Assembly (NCBI GenBank): GCA_003152695.1
Contig: PMAT01000053.1
Coordinates: forward strand, 1-62,246
Direction of reading: 5' to 3'
From: Acidobacteriaceae bacterium
GTDB taxonomy: Bacteria > Acidobacteriota > Terriglobia > Terriglobales > Acidobacteriaceae
DNA: 62,246 bases
A program made the position numbers and the translations under genes. Each line of letters opens with the position of its first letter. The stretch's first letter is position 1. Of this stretch, positions 1 through 7,988 are shown piece by piece. The notes under the pieces were generated by a model, which saw only the letters and a list, made by a program, of their open reading frames with translations, was not told the origin of the DNA and did not search any database.

Positions 1-7
1 AGAAAAC

Positions 8-637
8 ATGATTGCTAGAGACTTGAAATGGAAAACGACTTTCGAGGGGCGGCCCGAGTTGCAGGGACAATTAGCAGGCATGACTGATAGAAACGTCCGA
101 GATGGTAGGCATGTACTGGTGGTAAACTGCTGGTTTCTAGGAGAAGTTGAGTCTCAGCAAATGTGGAAAGAGTACGTAGGGTCAACCGAAGGAGTCGCAA
201 TTCGCTCCACCTTAAGGAGGCTGAATGAGAGCATCTTGGCAAAGCAGGAATCTACGACCATCGGAAAAGTTCATTACATCGATTTTGCAGAGTACGATAT
301 GGGGGTCTACAATGGCAGTCGGGCAGGCGAACGAGCCCTCATAAAGGCGAAAAGGTATTCTTTTGAAAATGAAGTAAGGATTGTGGCCCATAATCTCGTC
401 TGCCCTGGGTGCCTAAATCCCGATGGAAGTCCTCCTACAACAACCCAATTAGATGGTCCTGGCATGTATGATCCCAATCGGCGGGGTCTATATTTACAGG
501 TAAACCTTAGAATGCTCATTGAGACAGTAATTACGGCACCGGGCGCAGCGCCATGGCTCAATGATCTGGTTGGCAAGTTATGTAAGCGTTATCAACTCGA
601 CGCAACTGTCGAGAGGTCAAAACTGAATCACGGCTAA
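8..637 (+). CDS. DUF2971-like protein, N-terminus probably outside the window
   Basis: The protein resembles the C-terminal two thirds of DUF2971 proteins: a Cys-Trp segment, then MWKEYVG, then an EGVAIRST-type strand (residues about 40-67), and later a KAKRYSFENEVRI-like charged stretch. The frame stays open to the window edge and family members are usually longer, so ATG 8 is probably not the true start. DUF2971 genes are often found in accessory islands and some have been linked to phage-abortive functions, but no catalytic motif is visible here and no function is assigned. It is followed by a repeat-rich gap and then a transposon. Confidence 0.6.
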   Translation: MIARDLKWKTTFEGRPELQGQLAGMTDRNVRDGRHVLVVNCWFLGEVESQQMWKEYVGSTEGVAIRSTLRRLNESILAKQESTTIGKVHYIDFAEYDMGVYNGSRAGERALIKAKRYSFENEVRIVAHNLVCPGCLNPDGSPPTTTQLDGPGMYDPNRRGLYLQVNLRMLIETVITAPGAAPWLNDLVGKLCKRYQLDATVERSKLNHG

Positions 638-677
638 CCAGCGGTTCCACCGGATCGCCCAAAATCGGGGCCTGGTG

Positions 678-721
678 CCCCAGGTTCGCGTCCTTCTTTT
701 GGGCGCTAACCTAGGCAGAGG
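678..721. repeat. REP-like palindrome, copy 1
   Basis: An imperfect inverted repeat pairs CCCAGGTTCGCGTCC with GGGCGCTAACCTAGG around a T-rich loop. Its reverse complement matches the palindrome at 27144-27186 almost base for base, including the flanking CCTCTGCC. A third, degraded copy lies at 28797-28835. All three are intergenic. Confidence 0.6.
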
Positions 722-733
722 AGCGGCGCCCAA

Positions 734-889
734 ATGCTACGCCCCATCCTCACCGTTTCAGAAAACTTGCAACGCCGCTGCGTTTCTTGTGTCGCGGTGC
801 GGCCTTACGACGATCTTCACATCCTGATCGAGCGCCACGAGGAAGCGCAGAAGGCGCTCAACCGAAAACTGCCGGAAATCGCCGCGTAG
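734..889 (+). CDS. possible small protein, 51 aa
   Basis: A 51-codon frame starts at ATG 734 and stops with TAG at 887-889. A purine-rich AGAGGAG lies about ten bases upstream (717-723). The product begins MLRPILTVSENLQRRC and ends with a charged helix-like stretch (LIERHEEAQKALNRKLPEIAA without the last residues). It is not similar to a family I know. It lies just after a palindromic repeat and could be a remnant of a longer gene or a chance frame. Confidence 0.25.
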   Translation: MLRPILTVSENLQRRCVSCVAVRPYDDLHILIERHEEAQKALNRKLPEIAA

Positions 890-1295
890 GCGCGCTGCGC
901 CGCGACTGCGGAATTGTGGTTACCTTCGTTCTTCGAATTGCGTTTTCTTCTCGTGCCAGTTTCTTTCTGAAAGATAAACTAAGAAAGCCGGAGCCAGACT
1001 CCGGCGTCGCGAAGCCCGCTCTGCGGCGGCTGCGGCAATGCTCTTTGAAAACCTGTCTGGAACACTTTAGGGATTGGTGTAGCCGCTTATGGAGCAGTAG
1101 TGTCGCCGGCTGAAGCCGGCTCGCTTCTTTAGGATTCACTGCAACGCGGCGCTACCACCCCAGCACGCGCAAAAGCGGCGCGCGCCGGGGACCCCGGTCT
1201 GAAGCGCCGCACTACCCGTGCCGCTTCGGACTACCCTATTTCGAAGGCTGCTCCACCGCCGAATGGATCCTGACTTGCGATAACTCCTTTGTCGG
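890..1295. other. intergenic region, no gene seen
   Basis: About 400 bases without a credible gene. It holds a perfect 7-bp hairpin (988-1006, GCCGGAG/CTCCGGC) followed on the minus strand by a T-rich run, so it could terminate a minus-strand transcript. A second GC palindrome lies near 1106-1121. The 15-mer TGCTCTTTGAAAACC near 1037 also occurs near 28972, ahead of another repeat region. Confidence 0.5.
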
Positions 1296-1511
1296 GAATA
1301 CTTTGCTTACAAGTCAAATGGAATGAATACTTTGGCAGGAATTCTGCAACTTATTTAGTAGCAAGGACTTAGCCTGTTCCGTAACTCCAATGCAATGAAT
1401 ACTTTGCCGGGAATCGTGCAAAGTATTGAATCGTAACGACTTAGATCGCGCAACAACTCTAATGTTTTGAATACTTTAGGGGCAAAGTATTCAAAATAAG
1501 GATCTTACAAT
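1296..1511. repeat. tandem intergenic repeat, about 72-bp period
   Basis: GAATACTTTG-type words begin at 1296, 1325, 1397 and 1469, so the last three are exactly 72 bases apart. Units 1325-1396 and 1397-1468 also share TGCAA, a TATT..A core, GACTTA and AACTC.AATG, roughly 70 percent identity by eye. The last unit is shortened and contains the palindrome GAATACTTT/AAAGTATTC. The transposon is inserted straight after it. A related AATATTTTG array lies at 29091-29205. Confidence 0.65.
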
Positions 1512-1567
1512 GGCAAATATATACTTGGCTCACAATCTGTGCTATCTTGTTGATTGCCGTGACGGGG

Positions 1568-2443
1568 TTAATAGGCTTTCGTCAATCCAAACGTCTCAAA
1601 ATGGCCGATGTACTGCCCCGATGGAGGGAAGAACTCGTCCCCGTGATCAGGGACGTATATGTACACGAAGAAAGTGCCGTGGGACTTCGCGGTTTCGTCG
1701 GTATATCCGAGACATCCCACCAAAAAGACCTTCACGAACTCAGTGTTGGGAATTTCTTGCGGGTACGCCATCCAGTCGGCCTTATTGGGAAGCGGCTTAG
1801 TCTCTCCCGGCAGCAAGAACAGCCCCACATGGTTCCTGTAGAGAGTGAGCGGGAACCCGCCTGGTTCACAGTTGATCTGCTTGTCATCAATCAAGCCGCC
1901 GAATGGATTCTTATCCACGAGAGTTGGATAGTAAGGCTTTACCACCAAATGGCCGAGGATGGAGGCGTTTATCGCTGGAGAAGTTCCGCTGTTGGCAACG
2001 GTAATCAGGGTTCCTCTTGCGTGAGCGCCGCCGAAGTCGAAGGTCAGTGGTTCGGTTACTTGGATTGGATCTTTAATGCCCACCCAAGGACGATGGGACG
2101 CAGCAAATTGTTTTTCCGAGTCGGAAACTTGCTGCTTAATCTGCGCGTATTGCTGCTGGGCGATGCAGGCGTAATACGCGGCGGCGGAGAAAGCGCCAGC
2201 GGTGAACAAGGCCAGAGCGATCTGGACCATAAGCATGTGCCGGTGATGCTCATTGTCTCGCTTGGAATCGTCAGCGCTTTTTTTAATGGTTATGGGTTGT
2301 TCCAGTCTCACAGGTGGTGGGGGGCCTGCCTGTTCTTCTTTGGCTGGTTCGGCTTCGGATTTAGCGTCTTTCTGTTTCTCTATAGCCTCCGATAGCCGAG
2401 TTAAGGCGGCAAGCAACTTTCGTAACGGTGCGGACAGAGTCAT
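1568..2443 (-). CDS. passenger membrane protein of the IS1595 element
   Basis: The 291-aa protein has a charged, proline-rich N-terminal region (residues 1-70, probably cytoplasmic), one hydrophobic helix at about 71-92, a Gln-rich helix at 93-110 and a C-terminal domain of about 180 residues beginning with a HRPWVGI-like strand. I do not recognise a named family, but the layout of a short helix followed by a W[VI]G strand recurs in bacterial hypothetical proteins. It lies wholly inside the inverted repeats of the transposon, so it travels with it. A plus-strand frame over the same bases (1547-2395) is less protein-like. Function unknown. Confidence 0.7.
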   Translation of the reverse strand: MTLSAPLRKLLAALTRLSEAIEKQKDAKSEAEPAKEEQAGPPPPVRLEQPITIKKSADDSKRDNEHHRHMLMVQIALALFTAGAFSAAAYYACIAQQQYAQIKQQVSDSEKQFAASHRPWVGIKDPIQVTEPLTFDFGGAHARGTLITVANSGTSPAINASILGHLVVKPYYPTLVDKNPFGGLIDDKQINCEPGGFPLTLYRNHVGLFLLPGETKPLPNKADWMAYPQEIPNTEFVKVFLVGCLGYTDETAKSHGTFFVYIYVPDHGDEFFPPSGQYIGHFETFGLTKAY

Positions 2444-2452
2444 AATTTGCGT

Positions 2453-2605
2453 ATGGCGAAAAGGAAAGCAGAATACATAGAGGGCCGGAAAGCAAGGGAA
2501 AACTTTGAAACGGCGATGAAGGCTGCGTTTCAGATTCCAAAGGAAAAGGCTCCGGCAAAGCCGAAGCCTAAGCGCCGCAAAGCGTTCGGCAGCGACACGG
2601 GCTAG
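2453..2605 (+). CDS. 50-aa basic protein inside the IS element
   Basis: An ATG at 2453 opens a 50-codon frame that reads MAKRKAEYIEGRKARENFE and continues into a Lys/Pro-rich tail, ending TAG at 2603-2605. Its stop overlaps the convergent transposase stop by four bases. Its start lies only nine bases from the divergent passenger start. CATAAT at 2441-2446 could be a -10 box giving a leaderless message. From memory, similar short EGxKAxENF proteins occur beside IS1595 transposases in related genomes; this was not searched. A role in transposition control is speculation. Confidence 0.6.
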   Translation: MAKRKAEYIEGRKARENFETAMKAAFQIPKEKAPAKPKPKRRKAFGSDTG

Positions 2606-3636
2606 AAAGGCTCCTCTTGCCCCTGTGCTGCCGCCGAATGGTGCAGCGAGTCAACTCCCTTGCCCGTTAGTACGGTATAGGTAAGACGCTTGCCAGGGGC
2701 CAAAGACATGGCCTTCATGAAGCGGTCGGAATCGGTAACTCGCTCTTCGCGCTTCTTGCCGCCGCGATTGTTGAAACGGAACACCTGTTCGTCAAGGTAA
2801 CGATCAAGATGGAATGGCTCGACAGACACGTAAGTCCCGCGCAAGTTGCGCTTGAACAGGCTCCAGAAGTTTTCGAGTCCGTTAGTGTGAACCTGCCCAC
2901 GCACGTACTCCTTGGCGTGTTGCACGACTTCATGGACAAACGTCTTTTCCATCCCCATGTATCCAGCCCACTCATCGGTGTAGAGCCTGCTGCCGTGTTC
3001 GATGTTGTCCAGGATTTCATTCTGCAAGGTTTCGCGCCTAACGTTGGGGATGACCTTGCAGCGAATCTCGCGAGCGTCGCGATCAAGCATTCCGTGAACA
3101 GCAGTCTTGCCGAGATACATATCCCCAAGCCTGTGCTGACTGCGAATCGCGGCGAGCTTCACGCGCCGATCTTTATGCATCTTGCGAGGATTCGGCCCGA
3201 CGAACGTCTCATCACTTTCCACTGCTCCGCCAGTACTGCCGAGCTTTGCCACGGAATTGTTTTTGATGACTTCCCGGACTCGGTGAAGCATGAACCATGC
3301 GGACTTCTGGGTGATCTTGAGAGTCCGCGCCATCTCTGCGCTGCTGACTCCGTTCTTACAGTTGACCACCATCCAGAAGGCCGTCATCCACTTATCCATG
3401 CCGAGCGGAGAATCCTCGAAGATAGTTCCGACCTTAACGCTGAATTGCTTCTTGCATCCCTTGCACCACCACATCAGCCGTGTGCGCAGAAACGAGTGTT
3501 GCTCGCCGCCGCATCGTGGACAGGTTATCTTCTTTCCCGGCCAGCGCAGATTGACTGCATACACGAAAGCCTGCTCGGGATTGGAGAAATAAGCAATTGC
3601 TTCTTGCAGGGATTTGGGCTGTTTGATGTTCGCCAT
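2602..3636 (-). CDS. IS1595 family transposase (ISXO2-like)
   Basis: The 344-aa protein has an N-terminal zinc ribbon (Cys39, Cys42, Cys58, Cys61), a helix-turn-helix-like segment at about 95-120 and an RNase H-fold DDE/N domain. The first Asp is in VESDETF (142), the second in LYTDEWAGY (221), and the third acidic or Asn position is in HTNGLENFW (about 252-255). This is the usual ISXO2/IS1595 arrangement, and the length is complete. It is the catalytic gene of the element at 1512-3707 and appears intact. Translation starts at ATG 3636, about 55 bases inside the right terminal repeat. Confidence 0.95.
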   Translation of the reverse strand: MANIKQPKSLQEAIAYFSNPEQAFVYAVNLRWPGKKITCPRCGGEQHSFLRTRLMWWCKGCKKQFSVKVGTIFEDSPLGMDKWMTAFWMVVNCKNGVSSAEMARTLKITQKSAWFMLHRVREVIKNNSVAKLGSTGGAVESDETFVGPNPRKMHKDRRVKLAAIRSQHRLGDMYLGKTAVHGMLDRDAREIRCKVIPNVRRETLQNEILDNIEHGSRLYTDEWAGYMGMEKTFVHEVVQHAKEYVRGQVHTNGLENFWSLFKRNLRGTYVSVEPFHLDRYLDEQVFRFNNRGGKKREERVTDSDRFMKAMSLAPGKRLTYTVLTGKGVDSLHHSAAAQGQEEPF

Positions 3637-3775
3637 TTCTTTGCCCTCTCGCTCTATCTGATGCGAGAATAGCAGAAAGGATGTTGTGTGTCAAGTATAT
3701 ATTTGCCCTTACAATTCGGGGGGAGGGGTCAGCGACGCCGGTTCTACTCCCGCTCTGTTATCCTGCTGGCGACCC

Positions 3776-4507
3776 ATGAATCCAATCATCCTCAGCATTC
3801 TGCTCGGCCTGACCGCTGCCGGGGCGAACGTTTTCGGCGGCGCGGTCATTGTGCAGAAGAACTGGGACCGCAGTTATCTACGCTATTTTGTGGCGCTGGG
3901 CGCGGGTTTCATGCTGGCAACGGCGCTAGTCGAAATGGTCCCCGAGAGCCTGGCGCTTGCCGGGCGCAATGGAGCCTTGCTGCTGCTGGGCGGCTATCTG
4001 CTGGTGCACTTTTTTGAGCACACCATCACCCCGCATTTTCACTATGGAGAAGAGACGCACGCCGACGAGTATCTGCATTCGCACCGGCGCGTGTCGGTGC
4101 TGTTTGGCTTGATGATCCACGCGTTTTTCGACGGCATTGCCATCACTGCCGGCTTCCTCATTTCGCCCTGGCTGGGCTGGGTCATCTTCCTGGCAATTTT
4201 TCTCCACAAAATACCCGAGGGCTTCACCGTGACCTCGGTGATGCTGGCCAGCGGATTGAGCAAGACGCGGTCGTGGTTCGCGTCCGTGATGTTGGCGATG
4301 GCCACGATGGCCGGCGTGCTCACCATGGCGATCGGCAAACATGCCGTGAGCTACGGATTGCCCGTGGCCGCTGGAGTAACCATCTACGTCGCGGCGTCCG
4401 ATCTGATCCCCGAGGTGAACCGCGAACCCGGCGTGAAGATGGCGCTGGTCGTATTCATCGGAGTCGCCGCCCTATTCGTGCTCGATCACCTGGTGCATTT
4501 GCATTAG
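3776..4507 (+). CDS. ZIP family metal transporter
   Basis: This 243-aa inner-membrane protein of about eight helices matches ZIP divalent-metal permeases, which move zinc or related ions into the cytoplasm. The metal-site helices show H115 and D119 in IHAFFDGIA, and H144 and E148 in LHKIPEG. A His-rich loop lies at about 82-104. ATG 3776 was chosen because the longer frame would begin inside the transposon. The IS right end is only 60 bases upstream, so the native promoter may have been disturbed. TATCCT at 3759-3764 could serve as a close -10 box. The gene converges on the glycosyltransferase at 4511. Confidence 0.88.
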   Translation: MNPIILSILLGLTAAGANVFGGAVIVQKNWDRSYLRYFVALGAGFMLATALVEMVPESLALAGRNGALLLLGGYLLVHFFEHTITPHFHYGEETHADEYLHSHRRVSVLFGLMIHAFFDGIAITAGFLISPWLGWVIFLAIFLHKIPEGFTVTSVMLASGLSKTRSWFASVMLAMATMAGVLTMAIGKHAVSYGLPVAAGVTIYVAASDLIPEVNREPGVKMALVVFIGVAALFVLDHLVHLH

Positions 4508-4510
4508 GCG

Positions 4511-5248
4511 TTACTGCGCGGAGCCGCGCTTCGGTCGGAAGGCATAGAAGTACCACTTCAAATATTGCGGCAACCACGCCCACATCTTGAACCGCGATTC
4601 ACCTTGGGTTCGACCGCGCCAGGTTGTCGGCAACTCCGCAATGCGATAACCGGCGAGGAAAGCTTTCACGGTTATTTCGAGGCTGAGTTCAAACCCCGCC
4701 TTGCTCTCGATCGTCATGCCCTTCAGGATTTTGCTGTCGTACAGCTTAAACGCATTGGTAGCGTCGTGGGTGGGAATCCCGCGAAACCAGTGCAGCGTGA
4801 GGCCGGCGACTCGCGACATCGCGCCCTTCAGCGGAGGCGCATCCAGCAACCGGCCGCCCGGCATGTAGCGACTGCCAACGACTACCTGATATCCCTGGCG
4901 ATAGCAGTCAACCATTTGGTCCACTTGTGCGAGGTCATCGGAAAGATCGGCCATGATCACCAGCACCGGACCGCTTTCGACTTGAGCGAAGCCGGTGCGG
5001 ATGGCCCCGATTACGCCTCGTCCCACATTGTTCTTGACCGGAACCAGTCGAGTCTCTCCGGCGGACATGATTTGCCGCAGGACGGGAACGGTATTGTCTT
5101 CGTCGAAGTCAAACACCACGAACGCCCTGAATCGCGAGCGGATTTGCGAGGTGAGCGCACTCCACAGAGCGGGGAAGTTGGCGCCTTCGTTGTAAACAGG
5201 AATGACCAGGCTCAGTTCGGTCGAGGTGAGTTCAGGTACGACATCCAC
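4511..5248 (-). CDS. glycosyltransferase family 2
   Basis: The 245-aa protein has the GT2 nucleotide-sugar fold: LSLVIPVYNEG at residues 12-22, a central acidic motif MADLSDD (99-105) as the expected DxD-like site, and no clear membrane helix. It resembles dolichyl/undecaprenyl-phosphate sugar transferases such as DPM1, which load a lipid carrier. The GTG start at 5248 overlaps the stop of the upstream epimerase as TAGTG, so the two are probably translationally coupled. It is the last gene of a three-gene sugar operon. The actual sugar and acceptor cannot be told. Confidence 0.85.
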   Translation of the reverse strand: MDVVPELTSTELSLVIPVYNEGANFPALWSALTSQIRSRFRAFVVFDFDEDNTVPVLRQIMSAGETRLVPVKNNVGRGVIGAIRTGFAQVESGPVLVIMADLSDDLAQVDQMVDCYRQGYQVVVGSRYMPGGRLLDAPPLKGAMSRVAGLTLHWFRGIPTHDATNAFKLYDSKILKGMTIESKAGFELSLEITVKAFLAGYRIAELPTTWRGRTQGESRFKMWAWLPQYLKWYFYAFRPKRGSAQ

Positions 5249-6270
5249 TAGATCTGACCCACTTCGATTTGCTCAGCGACCCAGGGAATGACTTCGTCCA
5301 GTATCGCGCTCAAGCTGGTGGTGGCTTCAAAGCCGAGCAGTTGTTTAGCCTTGCGCGTGTCAGGTGAGCGCTCCTGCACGTCATATTCGAATGGCGGGTC
5401 CGAAACATGGCGGAACGGTTTGTTGTCGCCATGCACCTTGCGCCAGATGGTTTCGGCCAATTCCAGAACGGTGGTGCGAGCCGGAGTGGAAAGATTGAAA
5501 TCCTGATTGACCGCAGCAGGATGCTCCAGACAAACTTTTATTCCCTTGGCCAGATCGCCACCATAGGTGTAGTGGCGAACTTGATTTCCAGAACCGAGAA
5601 TGTGGAGAGGATCCTGGCCCTTGAGCACCTTCTGCACCAGGTCGGGGACAACGTGCGACATCGCAAGTTTCACATTGCCGCTGTAAATGTCATGGTCATG
5701 CAACGCCCGCTTCTCTCCAACGCCGACGCAATTAAACGGACGCACGATGGTGTAGGGCAGCTTGTACTGCTCCCACGCCCCCTGAACAAAATACTCGGTC
5801 GCCAGCTTCTGAAACCCGTACGTCGAACGCGGTGGAGGACAGCGATGCTCGGCGCCTTCGGGAGTGGGATACTCCGAAGTGCTCTCGAACACCATGCTCG
5901 ACGACATCACGGTGATCTTCTGCAGCTTCTGGTGTTGATGAGCATGGATGGCGGCATCGAAGGAGGCGGCGGTGATGCGTTCATTCTCCGCCAGCAAGTC
6001 GTAGGCAAACTCGTGGAAGTAGCTGATGCCGCCGATCATTGCCGCTGAGGCAACAAAGTGATCACAGTCGGACAGCAGTTCTTTCAGCAAGGAAACATCT
6101 TTGCAATTTGCCTCGACGAACTGATAGCGCGGGTGTTGGTCGTACGACTTCTCCACCCGCCCGTACTTGCTGAAGTTATCGACCCCAACAACTTCATAGC
6201 CCGCCTGAAGCAATTCCTCAACCAGGTAGCCGCAAATGAAACCGGCCGAGCCAGTGACCAGTACCTTCAT
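5248..6270 (-). CDS. NAD-dependent epimerase/dehydratase (extended SDR)
   Basis: The 340-aa protein starts MKVLVTGSAGFICGYL, the Rossmann GxxGxxG motif in which the usual FIG reads FIC. It has a SYGFQK-like YxxxK pair (STYGFQKLATE) and a sugar-nucleotide-binding C-terminal half, as in UDP-glucose 4-epimerase or GDP-mannose epimerase relatives. ATG 6270 overlaps the upstream stop as ATGA, which decides this start over the longer frame. It works with the dehydrogenase upstream and the GT2 downstream, probably in making a surface polysaccharide or glycan. Exact substrate unknown. Confidence 0.87.
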   Translation of the reverse strand: MKVLVTGSAGFICGYLVEELLQAGYEVVGVDNFSKYGRVEKSYDQHPRYQFVEANCKDVSLLKELLSDCDHFVASAAMIGGISYFHEFAYDLLAENERITAASFDAAIHAHQHQKLQKITVMSSSMVFESTSEYPTPEGAEHRCPPPRSTYGFQKLATEYFVQGAWEQYKLPYTIVRPFNCVGVGEKRALHDHDIYSGNVKLAMSHVVPDLVQKVLKGQDPLHILGSGNQVRHYTYGGDLAKGIKVCLEHPAAVNQDFNLSTPARTTVLELAETIWRKVHGDNKPFRHVSDPPFEYDVQERSPDTRKAKQLLGFEATTSLSAILDEVIPWVAEQIEVGQI

Positions 6271-7502
6271 GACCGCGCTCCTCCTGCCGCAACCGGTATC
6301 GGCGGTTGGGACGACTCGGCGTGCCGCTCCGGCCAATAGTTCCAGATATCAATCACAACCTTGTCGGCTGGGATCTGAACATCGCGATAGGCCGCGTGGG
6401 GCGCTCCCAGTACAAATATTTGAGCCCGGCTGAGGGCTTCACTTAGCGGAACCAGTCGCGGGTCGGGCACGTACGGATCGGTGCAAAGGACCTCTTTGGC
6501 CTCGACTTCCAGCAGCTTCTTCAGCTTGTAAGACAGGCTGTCACGATTGTCGTCGGACTCTCCCTTGAAAGCCATTCCCAGGATCGCAACCGTCTTATCG
6601 GCGAGATCGAGCGGACGCATCTGCGTTACAAGGAAGTCGGGAAGGCCTTCGTTCACCAACATGGCGGCGTGTCCGAGGAAGAAATGATTGCTGGAGAACG
6701 CCGAAAGCTGCAGTGTGTCCTTGAGCAGGCAAGGTCCAGCGGCAAAGCCGGCGCGCGCAAAACTTCGCATCCTGGGATACTCGCGAGTGACCGCATCATG
6801 AATGCGATAAAAGTCGAGGCCGTAGGTTTCCGCCAGCATGTAGAACTGGTTCGAGATGGCGAAGTTCAGGTATCGCCAACTGTTGGTGAACAGCTTGGCC
6901 AACTCCGCTTCCAGCGGCGACAACTCGATAACCGTGGATGCAATGGTGAGGAATAGTTCTTTTGCCCTCCGTAGCGCGCCCGGTTCGAAGGCTGACACGA
7001 TCTGCGGCAGCTTAACCAGTTCCTCCATAGCGTTGCCTTCGGCAATGCGCTCAGGACAGAACGCCAAGTCAATATCGCGTCCCAGCGACTTTATTCTCTG
7101 ATAAACCAACTTGGTGACACCCGGGCTGACGGTGCTGCGCAGAATCAACAAGGTGCCGTCATTGATGTACTGCAGCGTGCCGTCCACACTTTGATACAGC
7201 TCATTAACCGTGGGGTTAAGGTGCCGGTCAACGGGCGTGCCGACAACGGTTATGACCGTGTCCGCTATTCGCAGGCATTGCGAGTCCGTGGTGGCGGTCA
7301 GAGTTTTGCCCAGGACTTGGCGCAGAACGGGCTCAGCTCCCGCTTCGCGGAAAGGCATCTGGCCGGAATTGATTTTTTCGACCTTGGCCGCGTCGATATC
7401 GAGGAGAGAGACCGACAATCCACGGCTGGCCAGTACGATTCCCAGCGGCAAGCCGACGTGTCCGCAGCCGCCCACAATGACGAGGTTCTGTTGAGTCGAC
7501 AA
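6267..7502 (-). CDS. nucleotide-sugar dehydrogenase (UDP-glucose/UDP-ManNAc type)
   Basis: The 411-aa enzyme has the N-terminal NAD-binding GGCGHVGLPLG (11-21), a central helical region with FTNSWRYLNFA, the catalytic cysteine in AGPCLLKD (C258) and a C-terminal domain with GMAFKGESDDNRDS. It would oxidise the C6 hydroxyl of a UDP-sugar to a uronate. The start is a TTG preceded by AAGGA, and the gene leads the operon with the epimerase and GT2. It runs divergently from the exosortase operon across a 486-bp gap, which suggests linked exopolysaccharide work. WecC-like or Ugd-like cannot be separated by eye. Confidence 0.88.
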   Translation of the reverse strand: MSTQQNLVIVGGCGHVGLPLGIVLASRGLSVSLLDIDAAKVEKINSGQMPFREAGAEPVLRQVLGKTLTATTDSQCLRIADTVITVVGTPVDRHLNPTVNELYQSVDGTLQYINDGTLLILRSTVSPGVTKLVYQRIKSLGRDIDLAFCPERIAEGNAMEELVKLPQIVSAFEPGALRRAKELFLTIASTVIELSPLEAELAKLFTNSWRYLNFAISNQFYMLAETYGLDFYRIHDAVTREYPRMRSFARAGFAAGPCLLKDTLQLSAFSSNHFFLGHAAMLVNEGLPDFLVTQMRPLDLADKTVAILGMAFKGESDDNRDSLSYKLKKLLEVEAKEVLCTDPYVPDPRLVPLSEALSRAQIFVLGAPHAAYRDVQIPADKVVIDIWNYWPERHAESSQPPIPVAAGGARS

Positions 7503-7988
7503 AGCGATATCCTTAAGTCCGTTGTTAGCAGGGCGTTGAAGCGCAATTCTACCGCATCTGTAAGTGGGCGTCGCGCTGGGGCTTTGCTGCCGTCAGCGAA
7601 CAGTCAATCGCCAACGTGCCTGCTAATTTCCGGTCTTGAAGTTAGCTATGGGTTGGCTGCTCTTCAACGAGCGCCCTCGGCAAGACTTTTAGTTGCGTTA
7701 GGTCAAACTGTTGCGTACGATGACAAGTGCACGGTCGTCGGGAGCAGTTGCGGTTCATGATTCTCAGGATTCTTACTCAGGTGGAATCGCGGAGGGAGTG
7801 AACTGGGCTGGAACGAATATGCAAACATTTGCACTGCTTGCATTCAAAGTTTTGCGATTCCGAGAATCCATGATAAGAACTGCTTGATTATCAGCTATTT
7901 ATCGAATATGCTATCCTGCACTCTCGGCCAAATAATTGCACACACCCCAAAGGGACTGCCAGAGAAATCAAACAGGGAGTGAGAACCG
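7503..7988. other. divergent intergenic region
   Basis: This is a 486-bp gap between the dehydrogenase and exosortase operons. A plus-strand frame across it (7191-7760) is a shadow of the dehydrogenase gene. The right half is AT-rich and holds the candidate exosortase promoter at 7884-7912. No sigma-54 -24/-12 pair was found here. Confidence 0.5.
7884..7912 (+). promoter_or_regulatory. candidate sigma-70 promoter of the exosortase operon
   Basis: TTGATT (7884-7889) and TATGCT (7907-7912) are separated by 17 bases, about 75 bases before the TTG start at 7989, in the AT-rich end of the gap. Confidence 0.45.

Larger units (their letters stand above)
1512..3707. mobile_element. IS1595-family insertion element with passenger genes
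   Basis: Both ends carry a perfect 16-bp inverted repeat, GGCAAATATATACTTG (1512-1527) and its complement (3692-3707). The repeat extends to about 24 bp with two mismatches. Directly outside, CTTACAAT occurs at 1504-1511 and at 3708-3715, an 8-bp target duplication as expected for IS1595. The 2196-bp element carries a DDE transposase (minus), a 50-codon frame (plus) and a 291-aa membrane protein (minus). Termini, duplication and transposase are all intact, so it may be recent or active. It sits between an intergenic repeat array and the ZIP transporter gene. Confidence 0.92.

Noticed and set aside
787-1113. 108-aa plus-strand frame
   Set aside because: Low-complexity Arg/Ser composition, no ribosome site, and it covers hairpins; it looks like a chance frame in GC-rich intergenic DNA.
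1296-1511. CRISPR-like array
   Set aside because: The repeat units are degenerate and there are only three; the intervening bases are also similar between units, unlike spacers, and no cas gene is present.
1547-2395. 282-aa plus-strand frame opposite the IS passenger gene
   Set aside because: The minus-strand frame has a clear membrane helix and domain layout and lies in the transcription direction of the transposase; the plus frame has no recognisable features.
3686-3775. 30-residue N-terminal extension of the ZIP protein
   Set aside because: It would start inside the transposon's right end; the family fold begins at ATG 3776.
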